Origin: Gammaproteobacteria bacterium
GTDB taxonomy: Bacteria > Pseudomonadota > Gammaproteobacteria > Granulosicoccales > Granulosicoccaceae
Reading direction: 5' to 3'
NCBI GenBank assembly: GCA_019634245.1
Contig: JAHQVR010000093.1
Coordinates: forward strand, 1-5,809
DNA: 5,809 nt
Shown: one piece after another, positions 1 to 5,650 of the stretch
Numbering within the stretch: the stretch's first letter is position 1
How the letters are laid out: each line of letters opens with the position of its first letter
Notes under the pieces: generated by a model
What the model saw: the letters and a program-made list of their open reading frames with translations, nothing else
Databases searched by the model: none
Told to the model about the DNA's origin: nothing
Made by a program: the position numbers and the translations under genes

Positions 1-118
1 AGACTGCGGACACATTGATGCAATTGGTTTTCAAAACTTCAGCGGTCTTGTAGCCGTCATCGTTGTTTGTGCAGATCGCGATGTTTTTGCCTGGGTCCAC
101 TGCATATCGGTGGTCGAA
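1..118 (-). pseudogene. Possible sarcosine oxidase alpha subunit (SoxA) fragment, runs off left edge
   Basis: Read on the minus strand from 118 to the left edge, 39 codons stay open. They contain YAVDPGKNIAICTNNDDGY followed by KTAEVL. This resembles, from memory, the segment of sarcosine oxidase alpha subunits that reads roughly (R)YGV-PG-(K/R)-AVVFTNND-xYRTAxxL-xxAGVxVxAVV. That flavoprotein subunit takes part in the heterotetrameric enzyme that oxidises sarcosine to glycine. The stretch matches the middle of the family rather than an N-terminus, yet a TGA stop (119-121) lies directly upstream in frame. Codons beyond it (about 122-157) read KPVERRLALIDVQ and are again closed by a TGA. The simplest reading is a decayed or 5'-truncated gene. 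A GTG at 98-100 could serve as a start but has no clear ribosome binding site. A sequencing error at the stop, or chance similarity over so few residues, cannot be excluded. Confidence 0.4.
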
Positions 119-134
119 TCACTGAACGTCAATC

Positions 135-169
135 AGCGCAAGCCGGCGCTCAACTGGCTTTCAGTTTTT
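135..169. other. Adjacent small inverted repeats 3' of the methyltransferase-like gene
   Basis: This gap holds two short perfect hairpins. AGCGC (135-139) pairs with GCGCT (146-150), and AACTG (152-156) pairs with CAGTT (162-166), followed on the plus strand by a short T run. AAGCC (140-144) could instead pair with GGCTT (156-160), so the structures compete. On the minus strand, where the 182-928 gene ends, no T run follows the stems, so a standard intrinsic terminator for that gene is not supported. The stems are only 5 bp and may be chance. Confidence 0.2.
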
Positions 170-181
170 AATACGTAACAA

Positions 182-928
182 CTATCGATCAAGCTGAAGA
201 GGACGTCTGATTATCCAGCGAGCCGCATGTTTCATGGCTGGCTTTAATGTGGTCGCATCTAAATGCGTTATCCAGTCGCCAGTTGATACAGGCTCACGAA
301 AGAATACCCCAATTGCATTATGATATTCAGGCAAGCTCCAACGATAACCTTGTACATACCCTGCGCTACAGAAACTGTTAACACCCATAAATAGTTCAGC
401 GCGGCCGATGCAGTTAACCACAACGATTCCACTTGGGTTCAATGCATTATCAAGTTTCTCTATCCATTCGCGGTTTAAGGGCTGAACACGTTGCGGCTGA
501 TTGTCTGAGTGTCCAAACAGATCATCAATGATTAAATCAAAGCCGTCCCCTGAATAGTGATTTAGCCATTCAATTGCATCAGCATGAACAATATCCACGT
601 TTGGATGTGTTACTCCAAACCAATGCTTGGCAAATTTAATATGCACTGGATCAATTTCAATCGCTTGCAGATAATCGAATGCAACCAGTGTCTGTAGTTG
701 TCGCACCCCTGCCCCACCCCCAAGACCCAGCAGCAGTACACGTTTACATTGTGCGATCGGTCGATAGAGGCAAGGCAAACTCAAACAATCCCATACAGCA
801 CCTGCGAATGGACGCTTGGGATTCCATTGGCTATGAAACACACCATTGCTGTATAAGCGCACAGAATGTCCAGCCTTTCGCACTGAATAGTGAGTGCCAC
901 CGGTGGTTGTTTCCCACAATAAGCTCAT
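182..928 (-). CDS. Spermidine synthase-like (SpeE-fold) putative methyltransferase/aminopropyltransferase
   Basis: This 248-residue cytosolic protein has a Rossmann-type SAM-binding fold. The glycine-rich motif I is LLLGLGGGAGVRQL (65-78). It is followed by the acidic strand-2 end EID (91-93), HADAIEWL (115-122), and the strand-4 motif FDLIIDDLFGH (130-140). This order and wording fit the spermidine synthase-like family, which is named after SpeE but includes many members of unknown substrate. Spermidine synthases usually carry an S-D-P type signature after strand 4. Here the equivalent is DDLFGH, so polyamine synthesis should not be assumed, and no SpeD-like decarboxylase gene is nearby. The ATG at 928 is chosen because MSLLWE is a typical family start and no ATG, GTG or TTG lies in frame upstream before a stop. 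No Shine-Dalgarno sequence is visible. It is divergent from the DUF4403 lipoprotein gene. Confidence 0.8.
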   Translation of the reverse strand: MSLLWETTTGGTHYSVRKAGHSVRLYSNGVFHSQWNPKRPFAGAVWDCLSLPCLYRPIAQCKRVLLLGLGGGAGVRQLQTLVAFDYLQAIEIDPVHIKFAKHWFGVTHPNVDIVHADAIEWLNHYSGDGFDLIIDDLFGHSDNQPQRVQPLNREWIEKLDNALNPSGIVVVNCIGRAELFMGVNSFCSAGYVQGYRWSLPEYHNAIGVFFREPVSTGDWITHLDATTLKPAMKHAARWIIRRPLQLDR

Positions 929-1033
929 GGGTAAGTTTGCAGCTGATTGTTGGTCATTTAAGTATTGTAAAACAAGCGAATGTAAAACCGGCAGTCTCTA
1001 TCACCAAACCACACACTATGGCACACTTTGCCC
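929..1033. promoter_or_regulatory. Divergent intergenic region, presumed back-to-back promoters
   Basis: About 105 bp separates two genes transcribed away from each other, so promoters for both should lie here or just inside the flanking coding sequence. On the minus strand, TTTTACAATACT (near 962-973) includes a fair -10 match (TACAAT), but the sequence 17-18 bp upstream is a poor -35 box. On the plus strand TATTGT (963-968) is a weak -10 candidate, again without a good -35. Neither start codon has a purine-rich ribosome binding site. The location, not the motif quality, is the main support. Confidence 0.35.
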
Positions 1034-2536
1034 ATGAATCGACGAGTTTGCCATGGGCGCGCGCACTGCATAGTCACGCTATTCATAGTACTGTGCGCGT
1101 GCACGGAAAAACCTCCAAAACACAGCCAACTCTCTGAAGCGCCACTGCCAGCTACACAAATGGCAGTTGCGACAAATGTACATCAAAGTCGTCTTAGCAC
1201 CCGTGCACGCATTGACTATGCCGACCTTGTGGCACTGGCAGACGAGCAAATTCCTTCTGAACATTCCGACAATGGCCAGCAAAAAACCTGTAAAAAAGTA
1301 ATTGGTTTAAAAGTATGTGGTACCGCCCGCTGGAAGTATACAGTGGCTCGCGAAGGTCAGATTCAGATCTCTGGTCAGGACGATTTCGTGATCATCAATG
1401 TGCCGATGCGTTTTTTTGGCGATACAGGAATTCGCGGCGATGTGGCTAAGGTACTAAAAATCAACGCGATGGATTTTTCTGGTGCGCTCAATGCACAACT
1501 GCGTTTAAAGATTGATGTAAACGAAAGCTGGTGCCCGAGTCTTCAAACCGAAATTACCTATCAATGGACCGTGGAACCGCACCTGGAATGGGTTGCAGGA
1601 ATTGATGTTAACTTAAGAGACAAAGCAGATAAGGCTATAAGAAAGCAGCTAGCAGGCTTACAACAAAGCACGTCAGATGCAATAGATTGCAATAAATTTC
1701 GTGAAGCGATTCAAGCACAGTGGAAACCACACAACATCCCGCTTGAGCTTCCCGACAACAATGCCATGTACTTGAACATCATGCCAAACGGATTTTCATT
1801 TTCCGGGGTGAAAACCGAAACAGAGAAACTTGGCCTGGCATTTTCACTCGATGCGCAAACCAGCGTACAAAGCCACATCCTGACAACCGAGCCACAAGCA
1901 CTACCTGCACTGACCCGAAGTGAGTATCAACCTGGCAGTACGCAATTTAATGTGCTCATTCGAGCGGCCTACTCCCAGCTGAGCGCTTTAGCCGATCAAC
2001 ATTTAAGCGGCAAGGTGTTCACAGAATCGAGTACCGCAGGCGAGGTGTCAGTAACAATTAACAGTGTTATTTTGTCGGGCAATCCTAATGGCCTTACCAT
2101 GAACGTTGAGTTTAGCGCCAAGCTTCCAGGAAAAAAATTGCCTGTACCAGGCACTGTGTACTTAACCGCCACTCCCGTTCTTGATGCATTTACGCAAACT
2201 GTTCGGTTAAAGAACATATCGCTATCGAATGTCCTCGACAGCACTTTGTGGAATACGCTTGCAGCTGTGTTTAATAAAAAGATCATCGCCGAGCTAGAAG
2301 AAAAAGCCGAAATTGATCTCGGACCAGAGCTGACCAAACTATCAACCATGCTTGAATCTCAACTGGCTGACCCGACAAGAACTGCCGGGCTGAATTTCGG
2401 CAAACCAGAAGTAACGGTGATATTAGAGTCGCTCGTACCAGAACAAAGTAATCTGGCAGCTGTGGTCAGGGTTGAGACGCAGTTGGATATTGAAGTACCT
2501 GTGAAAGACTTGTTTCAAAAGCATGTCAAGCGCTGA
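1034..2536 (+). CDS. DUF4403-family lipoprotein
   Basis: This 500-residue protein begins with a short basic N-region (MNRR), then the hydrophobic stretch IVTLFIVL and the lipobox L-C-A-C, with lipid-modified Cys23. Residue +2 is Thr, not Asp, which by the Lol rule suggests the outer membrane, facing the periplasm. The rest is beta-rich and alternating. An N-terminal half (about 85-250) contains KYTVAREGQIQISG, VPMRFFGDTGIRGD and a QWTVEPHLEW stretch. A second half (about 300-490) has a similar strand-rich pattern with LPGKKLPVPGTVYLTATPVL. This matches, from memory, the DUF4403 family (about 450-500 residues), whose function is not established. The start is set at ATG 1034, since the in-frame TTG two codons upstream (1028) is a poorer choice. 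No ribosome binding site is evident. Cys residues at about 86, 95, 167 and 219 could form periplasmic disulfides. It ends 8 bp from the convergent TerB-like gene. Confidence 0.75.
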   Translation: MNRRVCHGRAHCIVTLFIVLCACTEKPPKHSQLSEAPLPATQMAVATNVHQSRLSTRARIDYADLVALADEQIPSEHSDNGQQKTCKKVIGLKVCGTARWKYTVAREGQIQISGQDDFVIINVPMRFFGDTGIRGDVAKVLKINAMDFSGALNAQLRLKIDVNESWCPSLQTEITYQWTVEPHLEWVAGIDVNLRDKADKAIRKQLAGLQQSTSDAIDCNKFREAIQAQWKPHNIPLELPDNNAMYLNIMPNGFSFSGVKTETEKLGLAFSLDAQTSVQSHILTTEPQALPALTRSEYQPGSTQFNVLIRAAYSQLSALADQHLSGKVFTESSTAGEVSVTINSVILSGNPNGLTMNVEFSAKLPGKKLPVPGTVYLTATPVLDAFTQTVRLKNISLSNVLDSTLWNTLAAVFNKKIIAELEEKAEIDLGPELTKLSTMLESQLADPTRTAGLNFGKPEVTVILESLVPEQSNLAAVVRVETQLDIEVPVKDLFQKHVKR

Positions 2537-2544
2537 TGATAGAA

Positions 2545-2988
2545 TTAAGACTCTAACACGCGCAATTTTGCCTTGATAAATTCGCTGTGCCGCACATAAA
2601 TAAGCTCGCTGAATTTTCGAATGGTGTAATCCTCGTAGCGATCTATATTGCCATCGGCAGCTGCAACTCGCCACATTTGTTCAATTAGCATTAGCTTGTT
2701 CGCGCGATCAAAATGCTCGTTTACCAGCCGTATATGCTCATGCAGCGATACAGTACTGTCTGCATCCGTGATGGCAGTATGGACGATGGTATCGATTTCT
2801 GCATCCGGCAACGACGATGATTGTTTCAGTGCATCGCAAATTGATTCCATCTCTTCATCGTCAAGTTGGTGATCAGCTCGCGCGATCTCCACTAACAGCG
2901 CTGCACTCACTCTTTCAACATCAGCGACGCTCTGGGATTCAGAACCCGGCTTTTCAGCAACTATACGGCTAATCCATTGGTTAAACAT
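2545..2988 (-). CDS. TerB-like (tellurite resistance TerB family) protein
   Basis: This small, soluble, all-helical and acidic protein has 147 residues, the usual size for TerB-like proteins. Two similar acidic helix-turn segments stand out: LLVEIARADHQLDDEE (31-46) and WRVAAADGNIDRYED (106-120). The A-D-(H/G)-x-(L/I)-D pattern followed by acidic residues is the hallmark of the TerB fold, where clustered acidic residues are thought to bind metal ions. Most stand-alone TerB-like proteins have no shown link to tellurite, and there is no other ter gene here, so a resistance role is not claimed. The ATG at 2988 gives a family-typical length. No Shine-Dalgarno motif precedes it, only AT-rich DNA. 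The gene converges on the DUF4403 lipoprotein gene with an 8-bp gap and no visible terminator hairpin between them. Confidence 0.8.
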   Translation of the reverse strand: MFNQWISRIVAEKPGSESQSVADVERVSAALLVEIARADHQLDDEEMESICDALKQSSSLPDAEIDTIVHTAITDADSTVSLHEHIRLVNEHFDRANKLMLIEQMWRVAAADGNIDRYEDYTIRKFSELIYVRHSEFIKAKLRVLES

Positions 2989-3097
2989 AACGATATAATT
3001 TATTGTTTGATTGCATAATTGGACAGTGCAGTAGTGCGGCCAGTTCCGAACATTAAATTGAGCTGAGCTGAATACACAAGCTAAGGGTCTACGTTAG
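2989..3097 (-). promoter_or_regulatory. AT-rich region upstream of the TerB-like gene, presumed promoter
   Basis: This 109-bp gap separates the TerB-like start from the stop of the upstream YdjM-like gene on the same strand. The part nearest the TerB-like start is AT-rich on the minus strand (AATAAATTATATCG just before the ATG) and could hold a -10 box, but no convincing -35 at 16-18 bp was found. The far end contains one copy of the 17-bp tandem repeat listed separately. No factor-independent terminator with a T run was seen for the upstream gene, so readthrough is possible. Confidence 0.25.
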
Positions 3098-3112
3098 CTA
3101 AGGGTCTACGTT
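3079..3112. repeat. Perfect 17-bp tandem direct duplication across a stop codon
   Basis: The unit AGCTAAGGGTCTACGTT occurs twice back to back, at 3079-3095 and 3096-3112, with no mismatch or spacer. On the minus strand each unit encodes N-V-D-P-stop in the frame of the YdjM-like gene, so the last codons and the TAG (3098-3100) are followed by a second copy that is not translated. Replication slippage is the likely origin. Confidence 0.95.
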
Positions 3113-4135
3113 GATCTTTTCATTCCAAGCTCGTTGAACGAGTTTTCGCATTCGCACCTCATCCAATTCTAGTGGTAATTGCACACTTTCAAGACCTATA
3201 AATTCTGATTGATTCCACTGACCAACCAGAAATCTGAACACAAAACTCGCTTCAATCCCCATGCGAAGATCGTTGATGATTAGCTCATTATCTTCCCGCT
3301 GGGCCGAGATCATACCATTGGTAAACCAGTCCAATCGTGATATCGGCCAGTGCGAGTAATGCTCATCAATCATCTGCCGGTTGCTTGCATACGATGCAAA
3401 CCGAACTTGTTTTTGTTGATCAAGTAGCGAGTAAAAGCCCTCGTGGTAGTGCTCGCCATCCATCGAAACCACTCTCCAGAGTAAGGAGAATGGTGTTGGT
3501 GCAACCAACACATTGTGACTGCCCAAACGTTGATCTTGCAAGGATTGTACGCCTATCGATCGAACGTGTTGTTGGATTACAAAAGTAAAAACTAAATAAG
3601 TGGAACTCACCAACAGACCTGCCAACATTGCGCGATGAACAATGTGCCGATTTCGATAGCCCACAACCAGTCCAATAATCAAAGGCAAGGTATACAGCGG
3701 ATCGATTATAAACACAGAACCCAATGCAATCGGGGGTACCGGAAATGGCCAGAATAATTGTGTGCCATAAACGGTAAAGCCATCCAGAACAGGATGTGTG
3801 GTCAAAACCAGAAACATACACCAAAACCAGTTTGCGTAGCGAAGTGGTTGCAGGCCCGACTCGGATGACTCATGTTGGGACACCCATCGATGAGGAAAAC
3901 TGAGGTGAAAAAACCAGGCGAGAAAAGGACTTACAAGACCAAGCACCACTAACGAATGACTCCAGCTACGATGATAGGTATAACTGGCAACTGCATCAGC
4001 GTAATGAAACAGCACATCAAGATCAGGCAATGTACCAACCAACCCTCCCACCACAATGGCTTTACGGCCAATTCGGCGACCAAGGGTTAGTTCACCAATG
4101 GCTGCACCAAGAACAAATTGCGAGATTGAATCCAC
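3098..4135 (-). CDS. YdjM-like membrane-bound metal-dependent hydrolase with extended C-terminal domain
   Basis: This 345-residue inner-membrane protein carries the signature residues of the YdjM/DUF457 metal-dependent hydrolase family: GTLPDLDVL (34-42), HRSWSH (55-60) and HPVLDGFTVYGT (114-125). The conserved Asp and His residues are the presumed metal ligands. Hydrophobic segments at about 61-80, 102-120, 141-159 and 168-187, plus one near 26-44, suggest roughly five membrane passes. Residues from about 190 to 345 are polar and soluble-looking, making it much longer than the roughly 200-residue E. coli YdjM, although longer members are known. The physiological substrate is unknown. The start is GTG at 4133-4135, preceded by AAGG (4144-4147) at 8-nt spacing; the frame is closed by a TAG just upstream with no ATG between. 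It lies 85 bp downstream of the peptidase-like lipoprotein gene on the same strand. The 3' end lies in a 17-bp tandem repeat. Confidence 0.82.
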   Translation of the reverse strand: MDSISQFVLGAAIGELTLGRRIGRKAIVVGGLVGTLPDLDVLFHYADAVASYTYHRSWSHSLVVLGLVSPFLAWFFHLSFPHRWVSQHESSESGLQPLRYANWFWCMFLVLTTHPVLDGFTVYGTQLFWPFPVPPIALGSVFIIDPLYTLPLIIGLVVGYRNRHIVHRAMLAGLLVSSTYLVFTFVIQQHVRSIGVQSLQDQRLGSHNVLVAPTPFSLLWRVVSMDGEHYHEGFYSLLDQQKQVRFASYASNRQMIDEHYSHWPISRLDWFTNGMISAQREDNELIINDLRMGIEASFVFRFLVGQWNQSEFIGLESVQLPLELDEVRMRKLVQRAWNEKINVDP

Positions 4136-4143
4136 GCCAACTA

Positions 4144-4147
4144 CCTT
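4144..4147 (-). promoter_or_regulatory. Ribosome binding site supporting a GTG start
   Basis: On the minus strand AAGG lies 8 nt before the GTG at 4133-4135. It is the best Shine-Dalgarno match to the YdjM-like gene and decides the start, because a TAG closes the frame a few codons further up and no ATG intervenes. Confidence 0.65.
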
Positions 4148-4220
4148 GTACTAACTCGATTAGCAATCATCAATCAGAGCCTGCGCGTCGCGAATACTTT
4201 GGTGTTTGGTGGTTGAAAGC

Positions 4221-5627
4221 TTAGTCGTTGTAGACCCCCTCAGGGTGCACAACGCTATCTGCCTGCATCATTTCCCTGAATTTGGTGCCCGTCATTTGTG
4301 CCCCAGTTTGCTGCGCTGATCTGGCTTGTAAATCAGATGCGGCAACCATTGTTGGCGCTTGATTATCGCACCAGTGAACCTGGTTAGTCATCAGCTCGGC
4401 ATTACCAAAGCCACTTTCTATAAAGTTTGTCAGTGCAGGCGTAAGGTTGGCAACTAATTCAGTCGCCGCACGAGCGCGTACGCTAACCATTGGATCCGCT
4501 AGGCGATTTCGCTGACCCCATGCAACCAATAGTTCATCGCAGGAATAGCTATCTTCATTCAAAGGTTTCTGTGTAAAACCAACATTGGTTAGTGAATCAT
4601 AGTGATGGCCCATCATGACGCTTTCGACCAGCTGAGCCAGATCTTCATACTGTGACGAATAGCTATAGAACTGTATCGCCCCATCGGTCGCCATCAATTC
4701 ACCTATATCGGAGGGGCTTGTTGATTTCTGTATGGAGGATGCCTCGTTCCCACGATACCGAACCTGCGCAAACTCACGCAATGTATCGCTGTTGAGCGGA
4801 TGCATTGTTAGTAACTTATTCGATAGCCACTCATCTCGATGGCTATCGATTGATTCGTAAATCGATAAGTTAGAATCCAGATCGGCAATTATGTTTCGCG
4901 GCATAAAATCAGTTGCATGTACGAGCTCATGAAACAGTAATCGCTGCAGCGGAATCTTGACGTCTTCAATTGGTCGTACCGAATCGTCTTCAAGACTGTA
5001 GTAAGGAGCCAGGCGGCTACCATCTGGATTTGCTAGACGGCTTAGAAACCAGAATTGCAAGTCTTTGCCGAAATCAGACCGAAAGTCTTCGTCTATTGAA
5101 ATACTGCGTTTTTCATCCAGTGTTGTCCATAGATACACCGGATCGAGTTGAATAGCACCATTAAGCCTTGTATAAAACGAAGGTCTTACTTTACTGCCTA
5201 TCAATATAGCGGTTGTTGATGAAAACAGAGTTAGTAATGATTCTGGTGCATCGTTAAGTACCTGCTCAAAGCGCGAACCCATCCAGTTGTGAGTGACGAG
5301 GACGCGATCCATGACATCATCAACCGTAGGCGTTGTAACACCATCGCCAATGAGAGGTAATGCCTTAAGAGTGCATGAGTCAGCAACAGTATTAACCAGA
5401 ACACATTTGTTTAGAACAGTGGCATGAGGACTCGAGCTGCGGTAAGCGAAGGCGTCTTCAGTTTCACGTATTTCATATCCGTCACGACTTTGACTTTCGT
5501 CACGGCTTTGATTCTGATTACTGCTATGATGATTATCACGGCTATTGCAGCCGGAAACAAGACTAAGAACGATAGCTACGCCTGCATAGAAAATTGCGCT
5601 GCCGCGACCCAATGTAACTATGCTCAT
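4221..5627 (-). CDS. Putative HExxH zinc metallopeptidase lipoprotein, unassigned family
   Basis: This 468-residue protein starts with a signal peptide (hydrophobic AIFYAGVAIVLSLV) and lipobox V-S-G-C, with lipidated Cys27. Residue +2 is Asn, which predicts outer-membrane retention. A polar Asn/Gln/Ser/Asp linker (28-50) containing two QSRD repeats follows. The core contains HELVH (233-237), the classic zinc-binding and catalytic HExxH motif, in the helix LQRLLFHELVHATDF. A second acidic helix, YEDLAQLVE (327-335), resembles the gluzincin segment that supplies the third zinc ligand; E328 or E335 are candidates. Cys75 with Cys85, and Cys363 with Cys420, could form disulfides. I recall similar uncharacterised proteins in gammaproteobacteria but no named family, so substrate and activity are unknown. 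ATG 5627 has AGGA (5637-5640) at 9-nt spacing. It lies 23 bp after the OmpA-like gene, probably in one operon. Confidence 0.75.
   Translation of the reverse strand: MSIVTLGRGSAIFYAGVAIVLSLVSGCNSRDNHHSSNQNQSRDESQSRDGYEIRETEDAFAYRSSSPHATVLNKCVLVNTVADSCTLKALPLIGDGVTTPTVDDVMDRVLVTHNWMGSRFEQVLNDAPESLLTLFSSTTAILIGSKVRPSFYTRLNGAIQLDPVYLWTTLDEKRSISIDEDFRSDFGKDLQFWFLSRLANPDGSRLAPYYSLEDDSVRPIEDVKIPLQRLLFHELVHATDFMPRNIIADLDSNLSIYESIDSHRDEWLSNKLLTMHPLNSDTLREFAQVRYRGNEASSIQKSTSPSDIGELMATDGAIQFYSYSSQYEDLAQLVESVMMGHHYDSLTNVGFTQKPLNEDSYSCDELLVAWGQRNRLADPMVSVRARAATELVANLTPALTNFIESGFGNAELMTNQVHWCDNQAPTMVAASDLQARSAQQTGAQMTGTKFREMMQADSVVHPEGVYND
4820..4867. repeat. Overlapping perfect inverted repeats inside the lipoprotein gene
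   Basis: TCGATAGCC (4820-4828) and GGCTATCGA (4841-4849) form 9-bp arms around a 12-nt loop. Overlapping the right arm, TATCGAT (4844-4850) pairs with ATCGATA (4861-4867) across 10 nt. The two hairpins are mutually exclusive. They lie within coding sequence about 260-270 codons into the gene, so they may simply reflect codon choice. Confidence 0.6.
5480..5515. repeat. Imperfect 18-bp tandem repeat encoding QSRD units in the lipoprotein linker
   Basis: Two adjacent 18-bp units (5480-5497 and 5498-5515) share the pattern CGTCACG-R-CTTTGA-Y-TYT. On the minus strand they encode the repeated QSRD of the flexible linker directly after the lipidated cysteine. Repeats in such linkers often expand and contract by slippage. 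Confidence 0.75.
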
Positions 5628-5636
5628 TCACAATCA

Positions 5637-5640
5637 TCCT
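5637..5640 (-). promoter_or_regulatory. Ribosome binding site of the HExxH lipoprotein gene
   Basis: On the minus strand AGGA lies 9 nt before the ATG at 5625-5627, within the 23-bp gap after the OmpA-like stop codon. It supports the chosen start. The gap is too short for a normal independent promoter and terminator, which favours co-transcription. Confidence 0.6.
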
Positions 5641-5650
5641 ACAACTTTCG

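Noticed and set aside
152..169. Plus-strand intrinsic terminator (AACTG/CAGTT stem with T run)
   Set aside because: The stem is only 5 bp with low GC, and no credible plus-strand gene ends there.
2..178. Plus-strand open frame from the left edge to TAA at 176-178
   Set aside because: Its translation resembles nothing I recognise, and the opposite strand shows a better family-like sequence over the same bases, so it is taken as an antisense shadow.
1028..1033. TTG at 1028 as the lipoprotein start
   Set aside because: The ATG two codons later is a stronger start and leaves a complete signal peptide.
679..1137. 152-codon plus-strand open frame
   Set aside because: Most of it lies antisense to the well-supported methyltransferase-like gene and the rest overlaps the lipoprotein gene in another frame; composition (His/Ser/Pro-rich) looks non-coding.
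1996..2349. 117-codon minus-strand open frame antisense to the DUF4403 lipoprotein gene
   Set aside because: No recognisable domain or ribosome binding site; the opposite-strand gene explains the region.
2545..2988. Tellurite resistance function
   Set aside because: A lone TerB-like protein without TerC, TerD or other ter genes does not support it; the name is only a family label.
3420..3824. 134-codon minus-strand open frame inside the YdjM-like gene
   Set aside because: It is out of frame with a gene that carries conserved family motifs; its Cys/Trp/Ser/Arg-rich translation is typical of a shadow frame.
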